A stretch of DNA of 64,000 nt from an uncultured Muribaculaceae bacterium (lineage in GTDB: Bacteria; Bacteroidota; Bacteroidia; Bacteroidales; Muribaculaceae): the NCBI GenBank assembly GCA_947381945.1, contig CANCXM010000013.1, positions 16,687-80,686 of the forward strand. The letters run 5' to 3'. Every line of letters starts with the position of its first letter. The stretch's first letter is position 1. The notes under the pieces were generated by a model that was not told where the DNA came from, did no database searches, and saw only the letters and a list, made by a program, of their open reading frames with translations. Below are positions 50,561 through 59,057 of the stretch, piece after piece. The translations under genes were made by a program, and so were the position numbers.

Positions 50561-53500
50561 TTAGAATGATACGTTGAGGCCGAAGGTGTAAATGCGCGGC
50601 AGGGGCATCATGTTGTAGACATAACCACCCGGATTCTGGGCAACTGCAAGACCTTGGCGTTTGGTGTTTGTGACAACGTTTTCAGCAGAAAAGAAAACGT
50701 TTGCCGATGTGAGAGTAAGTGGCTGCAATACTGATTTGGGGAGTCTGTATGTGAGATTGATATTTTTCAAAGTCACATAGTTGCGGCTTATAAGGAAGCG
50801 GTCAGATGACGAGTTGTTGTAGGTGTTTGCATGGTCAATTATAGGATTTATTCCTGAATTGATTCGATCCGGTGAGGTTTCAGTCATGCCTTCGGGTACT
50901 CCTGACCATGAATTCAATATGTCAACATGATAGTTTGTGACATTTTTTGAATTTATAGACATAAGAGAAGCATAGCTGCTGTCATAAACCTTTCCACCAA
51001 CAGAATATGTCATCATGGCGGATAGGTTGAAATTCCTCCAGGAAACATTGGCGGTCACAGAGCCGTTGAATTTAGGAAGTGAGCATCCTCTGAAATCTCG
51101 TTTGGCATAAGTAGTTGTATTGACGTAATACTTGCCGTTTATCAGTTTGTAATTCTCGGCTTTCAGAGGTTCCGAAATCAAGTTGCCATCCTTATATCGT
51201 CCACCGATAATGTCTCCGTTTTCAGTGACGACATGGTAATCATCAAGGTTTGCGTCATAAAGGCTCATGCCATCCATCATGTCGACACCGGCCCAATGGT
51301 AGGTGTACCACTGATAGCGGCTTTTTCCTTCAACAATTTTCCTTATACCGGTTATTATACCGTCTTTGTTTTGTTCGGGTAGTTTCACAATCTTATTGGT
51401 AAGAGTAGTGAGGTTGGCCGCTATATTCACACTCCAATCTCTGTTTGAAAAGACTGTGAAGTCAGTGTTTATTTCAATGCCTCTGTTTGAGATGGTTCCG
51501 AGATTTTTGGTTATGGTGCTTTCGGGAGCATCAAAGCTTGTGCCACCACTTGAGAGAGGATTGTATACGTCGAAGATAAGGTCTTTGTTTCTCTTATCGT
51601 AGTATTCAACGCTTAGGTTCCATCGGTTGAACAGTCTTGCTTCAATAGCGACACCCCATGATTCTCCGGTTTCCCACTGGAGGTCTCCGGCAGCAAGCTG
51701 CGACATCACATAAGCGGCATATCCACCTTTGATTCCCATGTCGTATAAATCGTAATATGCATATCGGCTTGCACCGGCATCATTACCTACCTGACCCCAA
51801 TTGGCACGGAGCTTACCATTTGTAATCCAGGTCTGTCCTTTCATGAAGTCTTCTGCTGTAAAGAGCCAGTTGGCACCGATTGATCCGAAATTGCCCCATC
51901 TGATATCTTTTGCAAAACGCGAAGAGCCGTCACGACGGAAAGAGCCTTCAATGTTGTAACGATCATTATAGGAATATTGGACGCGGGCGAGATAGGATTC
52001 CGTACGATAGCGATCTCTGTAACCATTAAGATCTGTTATTGTGTTGAAGTTGTTCAATGCCGGAAGCCCTTCAATATTAATATCTTGTTTTCGTCCATAA
52101 GTATAATCGCGCGACCAGGAATAATTTTCATGGCCGAGAAGGACACTGATGTAGTGTTTTGCGTTGAATGTGCGATTCCAATTCAGTTGCTGTTGGAAAG
52201 TCCAGGTCTTTTCATTTCTTACGGTTTTTGACAATTTTCCGTTTGAACCTTTTGCCGCGCCACCGATAACCGATGAACCGAGGCTTGTGCTTTCCTGATT
52301 ACGGGTGCTGAGGTTTCCTTTTAACGTGAAGGTTAATCCCCATGGAAGATAGAAATCTGAGTAAGCTGTTGAATTGGTGGTGTTACGGATTACACGGTCA
52401 CGATTCATCTCGGACTCCCAGATGGAATGGTTGCCTTGAAGCTGTTTTCGGGTATCAATTTCCTTTAGATTACCATTTTCGTCGGTGTAATCGTAATAAC
52501 CTGGGTCGTAAACTTTATTTCCTTTGTCATCAAGAATATATGCGCCGGTAGCCTCGTCGTGGAGGTGTATAGGATAAATCGGAGCGATGTTGCGGTAGAA
52601 ATAAAATGGGTTGGTTGTTGACGAAGATGAATCGCCTGTTGTGTCGCCCTGAGAGTTTGTCGATTTTTGATGAGACGCATTTATCTGGAGTCCGGCTTTG
52701 AACCAAGAACGTGGTTGGAGGTTGATGACTGCACGACCTGTGAGACGCTTAAAATCTGCATCTTTGGTATAGCCATCTTCTGTCAAGTGGTTAAGTGAGA
52801 AGTAGTAGTCGCTATGTTCGGTTGCTCCTGCACCGGAAAATGCGTATTCTGCACGATAGCCACGGCGGATACTTTGGTCATACCAGTCAAGGTCTTCTGC
52901 ATAGAGCGGATTGATGGAGACACCTTCGGCAATCTTGCCATCTTCAGTGAATATATCTTCAATTGGTGAATTGAAAATATTTATCATAGTACGCTCACTC
53001 TTGAGATTTTTGAGAGTGTATGCATGGGCAGTAGCTCTGTCAGCCGGGTTTGTACGGTCGAGTTCTTTATCACTGATATAGTTATTATACATATCAGCAT
53101 ACTCAACTTCCATGAATTGGAATGGATTGACTGTGTTATAGTCTTCTTGGCCGCGCTCATACCAGCCCTGTGTGGTTTTAAAAGTAAATGTCGGCTTGTT
53201 GGTTTTAGATTTTTTTGACGTAAGCATGATTACGCCGTTTGAAGCGCGATTGCCATAAAGCGCGCACGAGGCAGCATCTTTCAGGACAGAGATAGACTCG
53301 ATGTCGTCCGGTGAAATATCAGATATATTACCGTCATAAGGAACACCGTCGAATACGATAAGAGGTGAGTTGCTTCCATTCACGGTTCCGACACCACGGA
53401 TGCTGATGGATACATCCGATCCCGGCTGGCCGACGGCTCCTGTCACTGAGATGCCTGACGATGCGCCTTCGAGGGCGGAGGTCACGCTTGAAACCGGACG

Positions 53501-53875
53501 GGCTTCAATATCTTTTGAATTGACCTGAGATATCGCGCCGGTGATTGAGGATTTCTTTTGTGTACCGTAGGCGACGACCACGACTTCATCGAGGGCGCTG
53601 ATGTCTTCCTTCATTTCAACATCAATCACGGGATTGTTGCCTACAGTGACCTTGATGTTATGGTATCCGATGTAGGTGAATTCGAGTGTGGCACCTTTTG
53701 ATGCCTTCAGCGTGTATTTACCGTCGATGTCGGTCGATACGCCGGTGGTCGTGCCCTTGATCATGACGGCTACACCGGGCATGGGGTCGCCGGTCTGGTC
53801 AGTTACCGTACCTGTTACTGTGACTGTCTGTGCTGTGGCCGAAAGTGTCCAGACTGCGCAGACAAGGAGGAGCAA
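50561..53875 (-). CDS. SusC/RagA-family TonB-linked outer membrane protein
   Basis: At least 1104 residues: carboxypeptidase-D-like domain (about 18-95), TonB-box region 'ALDEVVVVAYGTQKKSSI', plug ('SIRGVGTVNGSNSPLIVFDG', then 'IESISVLKDAAS') and a 22-strand barrel ending 'PRIYTFGLNVSF'. It imports the ligand captured by the SusD partner. The first legal start in frame is the TTG at 53875, but that gives a signal peptide with no basic residues. An ATA codon at 53894-53896 would start a textbook signal peptide ('KSFTRILLLVCAVW'), so the real start is probably there. The next upstream codon of note in frame is a stop (TAA). Confidence 0.92.
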   Translation of the reverse strand: MLLLVCAVWTLSATAQTVTVTGTVTDQTGDPMPGVAVMIKGTTTGVSTDIDGKYTLKASKGATLEFTYIGYHNIKVTVGNNPVIDVEMKEDISALDEVVVVAYGTQKKSSITGAISQVNSKDIEARPVSSVTSALEGASSGISVTGAVGQPGSDVSISIRGVGTVNGSNSPLIVFDGVPYDGNISDISPDDIESISVLKDAASCALYGNRASNGVIMLTSKKSKTNKPTFTFKTTQGWYERGQEDYNTVNPFQFMEVEYADMYNNYISDKELDRTNPADRATAHAYTLKNLKSERTMINIFNSPIEDIFTEDGKIAEGVSINPLYAEDLDWYDQSIRRGYRAEYAFSGAGATEHSDYYFSLNHLTEDGYTKDADFKRLTGRAVINLQPRSWFKAGLQINASHQKSTNSQGDTTGDSSSSTTNPFYFYRNIAPIYPIHLHDEATGAYILDDKGNKVYDPGYYDYTDENGNLKEIDTRKQLQGNHSIWESEMNRDRVIRNTTNSTAYSDFYLPWGLTFTLKGNLSTRNQESTSLGSSVIGGAAKGSNGKLSKTVRNEKTWTFQQQLNWNRTFNAKHYISVLLGHENYSWSRDYTYGRKQDINIEGLPALNNFNTITDLNGYRDRYRTESYLARVQYSYNDRYNIEGSFRRDGSSRFAKDIRWGNFGSIGANWLFTAEDFMKGQTWITNGKLRANWGQVGNDAGASRYAYYDLYDMGIKGGYAAYVMSQLAAGDLQWETGESWGVAIEARLFNRWNLSVEYYDKRNKDLIFDVYNPLSSGGTSFDAPESTITKNLGTISNRGIEINTDFTVFSNRDWSVNIAANLTTLTNKIVKLPEQNKDGIITGIRKIVEGKSRYQWYTYHWAGVDMMDGMSLYDANLDDYHVVTENGDIIGGRYKDGNLISEPLKAENYKLINGKYYVNTTTYAKRDFRGCSLPKFNGSVTANVSWRNFNLSAMMTYSVGGKVYDSSYASLMSINSKNVTNYHVDILNSWSGVPEGMTETSPDRINSGINPIIDHANTYNNSSSDRFLISRNYVTLKNINLTYRLPKSVLQPLTLTSANVFFSAENVVTNTKRQGLAVAQNPGGYVYNMMPLPRIYTFGLNVSF

Positions 53876-54014
53876 GATGCGGGTGAAGGATTTTATCCCC
53901 CCGATTTGTTAATGATTGTTAAGACTCCGTTTGTCATAATGTAAAATGATTTAGGTTAAGGTGTCTCAGAGCATATACATTGATAAACTCAGAGAGCGCG
54001 TATTGATAAAAATG

Positions 54015-55337
54015 TCATTCAGGGAATTTGGTTGAGAAGCTGTCGAGTTTGTCGGCATATAGTTTGCGGACATCCGACCACTTATAGTACGGGCCATCGA
54101 CGGGGGTGAGGGGGAGGGTTGCTTCTTCCTCGTTAAGAAGGACCTTGACGAGCACTTCGTCGGGGGTGAGGGCCGCTTTCTTTTTGGGACGGTAGAAGAT
54201 TATCTGGATATTGCTTCCCATGGGGAAGATTTCGTAGTTGCGCCAGTTGGCTTCGAGCTCGTCGAGGTTTGTGGTGTCGAAGGCACTGTTGTTGAGGCCC
54301 ATGAGGATGGTAAGCGGGAGGACTATTGATTCGTGACCAAAGCGGAGGTTAGCGCTGAGGCGTGGGGAAATCATGGCTGTGTCGGCTGACTCGATGATGT
54401 TGCGGAGCAGGACGCGCTGATTGTAGGGGACACGGTTTTTGGTGAGCGAGGTGTTGCCGGCGGAGGTATACCAGTCGGCGTTGCGACCGAGCCATTCGTT
54501 GTGGAGTTCCTCGGGAGTGAAGAGGTCGTAGAGGTCGGGCTGGTCATCGTGGCTCTGGGTGTTGACGGCTATGTCGAACACTCCTTTAAATACCTTGTAG
54601 GTGTTGAGGCTGTCGGCGACAAATTGCGGGTCGTTGAACACTTTCGAGACGAAAGATGACATGTCGCGATGCTTTTCAGCGTAGGCATCCGAGAGGGGTT
54701 CGGCTTCGCGGGCAAGTTTTTTTGCCATGGTGTCAGTGCTGTTGTAGGCAAGAATTTTCTGTGTCGTGCGCGAGGCGTCGCATGTGACGATGAGTTCGGG
54801 GCAGATTTTCTGGAGCTCGGCAATCTCGTTGGCCATCGAGAGGATGCAACGGATGATGACTGTCGACTTAGCATCGACATGAGTTCCGGGTACGAAAATT
54901 TCAGGGAAGTTTTCAGTCATGCGGCGGGCAATGTCGCGGTGCTGACGGTGGCCCAGAGGGGTGAGCTCGCCGACACGGCCTTTGGAGTCGTCGCGGATTT
55001 TCGAGAGCTGCTGCAGGAGCTGCTTGCCGCGAGGAGTGAGTTTGCCATATTTGTCGGCTTTCTGGAGATATTTGACCGGGCGGTCATACTTGTCGTCGTT
55101 GAGAAGCCAGCGGCTGCCATGGCGACCGTAGTGTTCGATATGGAAAGGTGCATATCCCTTCGGGGCTTTGGTCAGCTTAGGCAGACCGTAGGCGGGTCGA
55201 GGATAGGCGAGGTACTGACTGCCGGCCTGATATGGGTCGACGAGTTTTTGTCCGGACTCGGGAGTGGATGCGGCTGCTGAAAAACATAGCGCGAATCCCA
55301 TTAAAATCGTGTTTGCGAAACGTGAGAAAAGTGTCAT
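54015..55337 (-). CDS. Histidine-phosphatase-superfamily phosphatase, phytase/MINPP-like
   Basis: 440 residues from the ATG at 55337, which starts the signal peptide 'NTILMGFALCFSAAAS'. The catalytic RHGSR is at 72-76 ('EHYGRHGSRWLL') and the second conserved spot is 'LRFGHESIVLPL' (about 330), where HAE or HD is usual for the acid-phosphatase branch. The family includes secreted Bacteroides enzymes that remove phosphates from phytate. Predicted periplasmic or outer-membrane located. A longer frame to 55445 exists but the promoter at 55385 argues against it. Upstream lies the 25-base-period array. Confidence 0.85.
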   Translation of the reverse strand: MTLFSRFANTILMGFALCFSAAASTPESGQKLVDPYQAGSQYLAYPRPAYGLPKLTKAPKGYAPFHIEHYGRHGSRWLLNDDKYDRPVKYLQKADKYGKLTPRGKQLLQQLSKIRDDSKGRVGELTPLGHRQHRDIARRMTENFPEIFVPGTHVDAKSTVIIRCILSMANEIAELQKICPELIVTCDASRTTQKILAYNSTDTMAKKLAREAEPLSDAYAEKHRDMSSFVSKVFNDPQFVADSLNTYKVFKGVFDIAVNTQSHDDQPDLYDLFTPEELHNEWLGRNADWYTSAGNTSLTKNRVPYNQRVLLRNIIESADTAMISPRLSANLRFGHESIVLPLTILMGLNNSAFDTTNLDELEANWRNYEIFPMGSNIQIIFYRPKKKAALTPDEVLVKVLLNEEEATLPLTPVDGPYYKWSDVRKLYADKLDSFSTKFPE

Positions 55338-55384
55338 GGGAGTGATGATGATTGATACACACAAGAATAATTTCCTATCGAATG

Positions 55385-55413
55385 CAAATATATGAAAAAA
55401 TGTATTAAACAAA
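55385..55413 (-). promoter_or_regulatory. Probable promoter of the phytase-like gene
   Basis: Minus-strand TATATTTG (plus 55385-55392) followed by C is a -7 match; TTTG (plus 55410-55413) lies 17 bases upstream, slightly short of the usual 20. The transcript would start near 55378, about 40 bases before the ATG at 55337. Confidence 0.5.
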
Positions 55414-55550
55414 GAGATTTTTGAAGAATTTAATGCGAAAATCAACGAAATTTATTCTTTTTACTGACATATAGCTATAATTTGTGACGAATTTAACTGA
55501 TTTTAAAGTATTGTGTTAACGGGGTTTTCTACTGTTTTTTGCCCTTATCT

Positions 55551-55662
55551 TACAATATGTGGTTAGCCTGAATATACAATATCCTCTTATTTCTATATGT
55601 ACAGTATCCCCTTGTTCCTGAATATACAATATCCTATAGTTCATATTTGTACAATATCCCCC
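55551..55662. repeat. Array of TACAATATCC motifs with 24-25-base period
   Basis: Five motif copies start at 55551, 55575, 55600, 55625 and 55650: TACAATATGT, TACAATATCC, TACAGTATCC, TACAATATCC and TACAATATCC. Between motifs the sequence varies but tends to alternate (CTGAATA versus ATATG/TTTG before the motif). It lies 160-280 bases upstream of the phytase-like promoter and before the 3' end of the GH28 gene. The 475-base gap 55338-55812 has no gene. Confidence 0.85.
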
Positions 55663-55711
55663 CGGTTGGTCATGGTCTGCGATGTAATCTGTATTGAAAA
55701 TCGAATGAAAC

Positions 55712-55783
55712 AAAAATGATATGGGACACTACGTTTACCGGTGTCAGAATTAACCGGAATACGTAATGTCCCATGTCATTTTT
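55712..55783 (-). terminator. Hairpin terminator of the GH28 gene
   Basis: 23-base arms (55712-55734 and 55761-55783) with two mismatches; on the minus strand the stem is followed by a T-rich end. It begins 30 bases after the GH28 stop codon. Confidence 0.7.
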
Positions 55784-55812
55784 ATGCCTTTCTGATAAGG
55801 CGGGCAATTCGT

Positions 55813-57222
55813 CTATTTTTTGTCCTGAACGAAGTTTACGTTGTTGATGGTGATTGAGGCTGTCGATGAGTCGATGGCTGTAGCAGCTTTGGAGTAGACG
55901 AAAGTGCAATCGGTGACGGTGATGTCGTGGACGCAGTTGAGTCCTTCAAGGCCGGATGCTTTTATTGCTGTCTGGGTTCCACGGCAGACGACGTCGGAGA
56001 TGTGGATGTCGGTAAACTCAGGTACCTTGACAAGCTCTTTGGGCACAACAATGTCGGATTCCTTTGATCCGGCCGGACGGTCGGCATAGTTGCACTGGAA
56101 GATTATGGCATCCGAGAGGATGTCGGTCATTACTATATTACTTATATATATATCGGCGGTCTTGCCTCCGCGGCCCACTCCGCTTTTGAAACGGAGTCCG
56201 GTGTCGGTTCCTGAGAAGGTGCAGTCGCGGACAACGATGCGGGTCATGCCGCAGACATCCTCACTGCCGATGACGAAACCGCCGTGGGCGTGGTAGACGG
56301 TGTTGTCCTGAATCAGGATGTCCTCGCAGCCGTTGACGAGTGCTTTCTCCTTGTAGTCGCCACTTTTCATGCAGAGGCCGTCGTCACCGGCATCGACCGT
56401 TGAGTTGACGATGAGCACCTGATGGCAGTCGCTGATGTCGATTGCATCGCCGTTTTGGGCGTTCCACGGGCAGCGGACGGTTATTCCGTCGATGATGACG
56501 TTGCGCGAGTTGAAGGGATGAACGTGGAATTTGGGAGCATTCTGGAAGGTTACGCCGCTGAGGAAGACGTTCTCGCAGTGGTAGATACGGAAGAGGTCGT
56601 TGCGTTTCTTCTCCTGCTTTTCAGGTGTGGCAGCGACATCGGGGTAGCCGGATTTCAGTTCCCAGGGATACCAAAGGGAGCCTTCCTGACGCTCGACACC
56701 TCCCATGGCTTTGTAGCGCTTCCATTCGACATCGCTGACTTTCATGCGCTTTACCGGTCGCCACTGGGCACCGTTGCCGTCGATTGTTCCCTCGCCGGTG
56801 ATGGAGATGTTGGTGCAGCGCTCCGCGCGGATGCAGGCGAAGACACGGGAGGCTTTGGGCGAGGGGTCGACGTAAAGCTCCTTGTCAGGTGAGAAGAAGA
56901 GGACGGCGTTGCGTTCGAGATGGAGGTTGACGTTGCTTTTCATCTCAATCGGACCGGTGAGCCATACTCCCTGCGGTATGACGAGTCGGCCACCTCCGAT
57001 ACGAGAGAGTTCGTCGATAGCGGTCTGGATATAGGTGGTGTTGAGTGTCACGCCGTCACCTTTGGCTCCGAAGTCGCGGAGGTTCTTTGTGAGGGTGGGG
57101 AGGGGGAATTCAGTGACCGGTTTGAGTTTTACGGGAAGATTGGTGTAATAGTCGCTGTAGCTACCCTTGGCGCTGAGGCCGAGGGTGGCAAGCAACAGTA
57201 GGGCTGTCAGGAGTTTTTTCAT
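55813..57222 (-). CDS. Glycoside hydrolase family 28 protein (polygalacturonase-like)
   Basis: 469 residues: signal peptide 'LLLLATLGLSAKG', then the parallel beta-helix of GH28 with 'FGAKGDGVTLNT' at the start. Catalytic motifs: 'NGDAID' at 257-262 (usual NTD), 'GDDGLCMKSG' at 279-288, 'HGG' at 313-315 (usual GHG) and 'RFKS' at 344-347 (usual RIK). It hydrolyses galacturonic acid linkages in pectin, perhaps as an exo- or rhamnogalacturonan enzyme given the altered motifs. It follows the barrel gene by 32 bases. Confidence 0.92.
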   Translation of the reverse strand: MKKLLTALLLLATLGLSAKGSYSDYYTNLPVKLKPVTEFPLPTLTKNLRDFGAKGDGVTLNTTYIQTAIDELSRIGGGRLVIPQGVWLTGPIEMKSNVNLHLERNAVLFFSPDKELYVDPSPKASRVFACIRAERCTNISITGEGTIDGNGAQWRPVKRMKVSDVEWKRYKAMGGVERQEGSLWYPWELKSGYPDVAATPEKQEKKRNDLFRIYHCENVFLSGVTFQNAPKFHVHPFNSRNVIIDGITVRCPWNAQNGDAIDISDCHQVLIVNSTVDAGDDGLCMKSGDYKEKALVNGCEDILIQDNTVYHAHGGFVIGSEDVCGMTRIVVRDCTFSGTDTGLRFKSGVGRGGKTADIYISNIVMTDILSDAIIFQCNYADRPAGSKESDIVVPKELVKVPEFTDIHISDVVCRGTQTAIKASGLEGLNCVHDITVTDCTFVYSKAATAIDSSTASITINNVNFVQDKK

Positions 57223-57254
57223 GTGGTGAGAGGGGATTGTAGGATTTGAAAAAA

Positions 57255-59024
57255 TTAAAATTTAAGGGTTGCGCCGAGCATGAAGTTAATACCTTGCGAT
57301 GGACGGCCGCCGATGTAGTCGAAACGACGGTCAAGAAGATTCTCGCAGCGGACGAAGGCCGAAAGGGGATCGGAGATGGTGTAGGTTGCTCCGAGCGAGA
57401 GGTTGGAGACGACACCGAGGGAATGAGCGACCGGGGTGTAGATGGTACCGAGGTCAGAAACGGTCTCGGGGAAGAGGCTGTAGGCACGTCGGCCTGCGCG
57501 GAATTCCCAACCGAGTGTCATGAGGAGCGGACGGACGGGGCGCACCGACAGTTCGGCGTTGAGGACGTGGCGGGCACGGTCACGCCATTCGTAGAAGGCG
57601 TTGTCGTAGCTATGGGGTGCGGTCTCGTAGCTTACGCGTGCCGAGACGGCGTCGCGGTAGTCATAGCCGACGGCAATACCGCCATGCCATGCGGAGAGGT
57701 TGGTCGCGCCGAAGATACCCTCGCCCGGATAGGATGCGGTGATGACCGGCATGAGCCAGTCGGATGCTTTGGCGTAGCCTCCGAAAGCTTCGATGTATGC
57801 CCCGAAGAATGGACCGAAAGTCAGACGGGCATCAAGCGCGAGGGGGATGTGGGATTGGGTGTAGGCCATCGACGGGGCGAGGTAGGGAGTGACATCATAT
57901 AGCTCCGAGAGCGAGTTGAGCCGTGAGCCTCCGTGGGCCTTCACCTCGAAACCGAGAATCTGTGAGGGTGTCCATGCGAAGGATACTTCAGGGGCGATGT
58001 GGAAAGTATTGTCGGTGTTTGATGAGATGTCGATTTGTGCGCCGAGGCCAACCTTGACTGTTCCGGAGGTGAAATCATAGTGCGGGGTGAGGGAGACAAG
58101 TCCGCTGGTCGAGGATGCTTCACCGCTGATGTCGGTCGGGGCGAGGTAGGGGTAGAGGGGGTGGATGTGGGGTGTGCTGCGGAGGAAGTCGGCATCCACG
58201 TCAAGTCCGATTGACGAACTCTCGCCGAAGGGGAGTGAAATCAGTCCGGAGAATCCGAAGAGGTTCTGGCGTACACCTTTCTCGGGGTATGCTTCCGGGA
58301 TGATATATCCGGTGCGGGCGAGTGTCGAGTGGTAGAAGCCGAAATGACCGTAGTGGATGCCGGCGCTGTAGCGGATGCCTTCGCCGTTGGAGGTGAATCC
58401 GACCTGACCGTTCAGACGGCTGATATTCTGCCCGAATGTCGAAAGTCCGAGGGGATTAGTGTGGTAGGCATAGTTGTAGACCAGACCTGCATTGAGAGCG
58501 GAGGTCTTTCCGACGAGTGTGTGGAAGTCAGCTCCCACCGTAGCCGAATGGTCGCGCCAATAGTTCTTTATTTCCGAGGATGCTCCTTCCATGTCGAGGT
58601 GGGGGACGGAAGTTTTCGTGGTGTAGATGTCGCCGTTGTATTCACCCCAGAGACTCAGACGGGTCTTGTCGGAGTCGAGGATGCGGTAGCCAGCCGAGAT
58701 GGCTGAGTTGAAGAGCGGAGTGCCGAGACCGAGGGCCACATAGCCGCGATAGGGGGAAATGTAGAGCTTGTCGCCGTAGGCAAGCGGGGCGAGCACCTGA
58801 AAATCCTTGGGGATGGATGAGGTGACGACACGGTCGCTGAAGGGGAGGCCGTTGCTACCGATTGACGGGAGCTGGAGGGTGGGGAGGACGTTGATTCGCG
58901 ATGCGTCGCGCTTCAGCGGGTCGATTTTCTGATCGACATTTATTTCCTTATGCAGACCTTGAGAGGAAGCCGCGAAGGGAGCGGCGGCGAGAGCCAAGGT
59001 GATGAGAGCTATTTTGGTATTCAT
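57255..59024 (-). CDS. Outer membrane beta-barrel protein, TonB-receptor-like C-terminal barrel without plug
   Basis: 589 residues: signal peptide 'LALAAAPFAASSQG', a short N-terminal segment, then alternating amphipathic strands through to the terminal Phe ('GINFMLGATLKF'). Near the end, 'YTISDPLSAFVRCENLLDRR' is like the last barrel strands of TonB-dependent receptors, but no carboxypeptidase-like or plug domain is seen. It sits 33 bases after the giant TPR gene and 32 before GH28. I recognise a TPR-plus-barrel pair as common in Bacteroidales, but function is unknown; assembly or secretion at the outer membrane is possible. Confidence 0.72.
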   Translation of the reverse strand: MNTKIALITLALAAAPFAASSQGLHKEINVDQKIDPLKRDASRINVLPTLQLPSIGSNGLPFSDRVVTSSIPKDFQVLAPLAYGDKLYISPYRGYVALGLGTPLFNSAISAGYRILDSDKTRLSLWGEYNGDIYTTKTSVPHLDMEGASSEIKNYWRDHSATVGADFHTLVGKTSALNAGLVYNYAYHTNPLGLSTFGQNISRLNGQVGFTSNGEGIRYSAGIHYGHFGFYHSTLARTGYIIPEAYPEKGVRQNLFGFSGLISLPFGESSSIGLDVDADFLRSTPHIHPLYPYLAPTDISGEASSTSGLVSLTPHYDFTSGTVKVGLGAQIDISSNTDNTFHIAPEVSFAWTPSQILGFEVKAHGGSRLNSLSELYDVTPYLAPSMAYTQSHIPLALDARLTFGPFFGAYIEAFGGYAKASDWLMPVITASYPGEGIFGATNLSAWHGGIAVGYDYRDAVSARVSYETAPHSYDNAFYEWRDRARHVLNAELSVRPVRPLLMTLGWEFRAGRRAYSLFPETVSDLGTIYTPVAHSLGVVSNLSLGATYTISDPLSAFVRCENLLDRRFDYIGGRPSQGINFMLGATLKF

Positions 59025-59057
59025 TTTATAAGCGTGATGAGGTGGAACGGATGTGGA

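Noticed and set aside
53903..54014. Promoter of the SusC/SusD operon
   Set aside because: I could find no TAnnTTTG on the minus strand in this gap; the promoter may be of another class or further away.
55338..55445. Longer start for the phytase-like gene
   Set aside because: The extra 36 residues are AT-rich and precede the signal peptide, and the likely promoter lies inside this stretch.
55551..55662. CRISPR array
   Set aside because: The period is regular but the conserved part is only 10 bases of each 25, spacers are 15 bases, and no cas genes are present.
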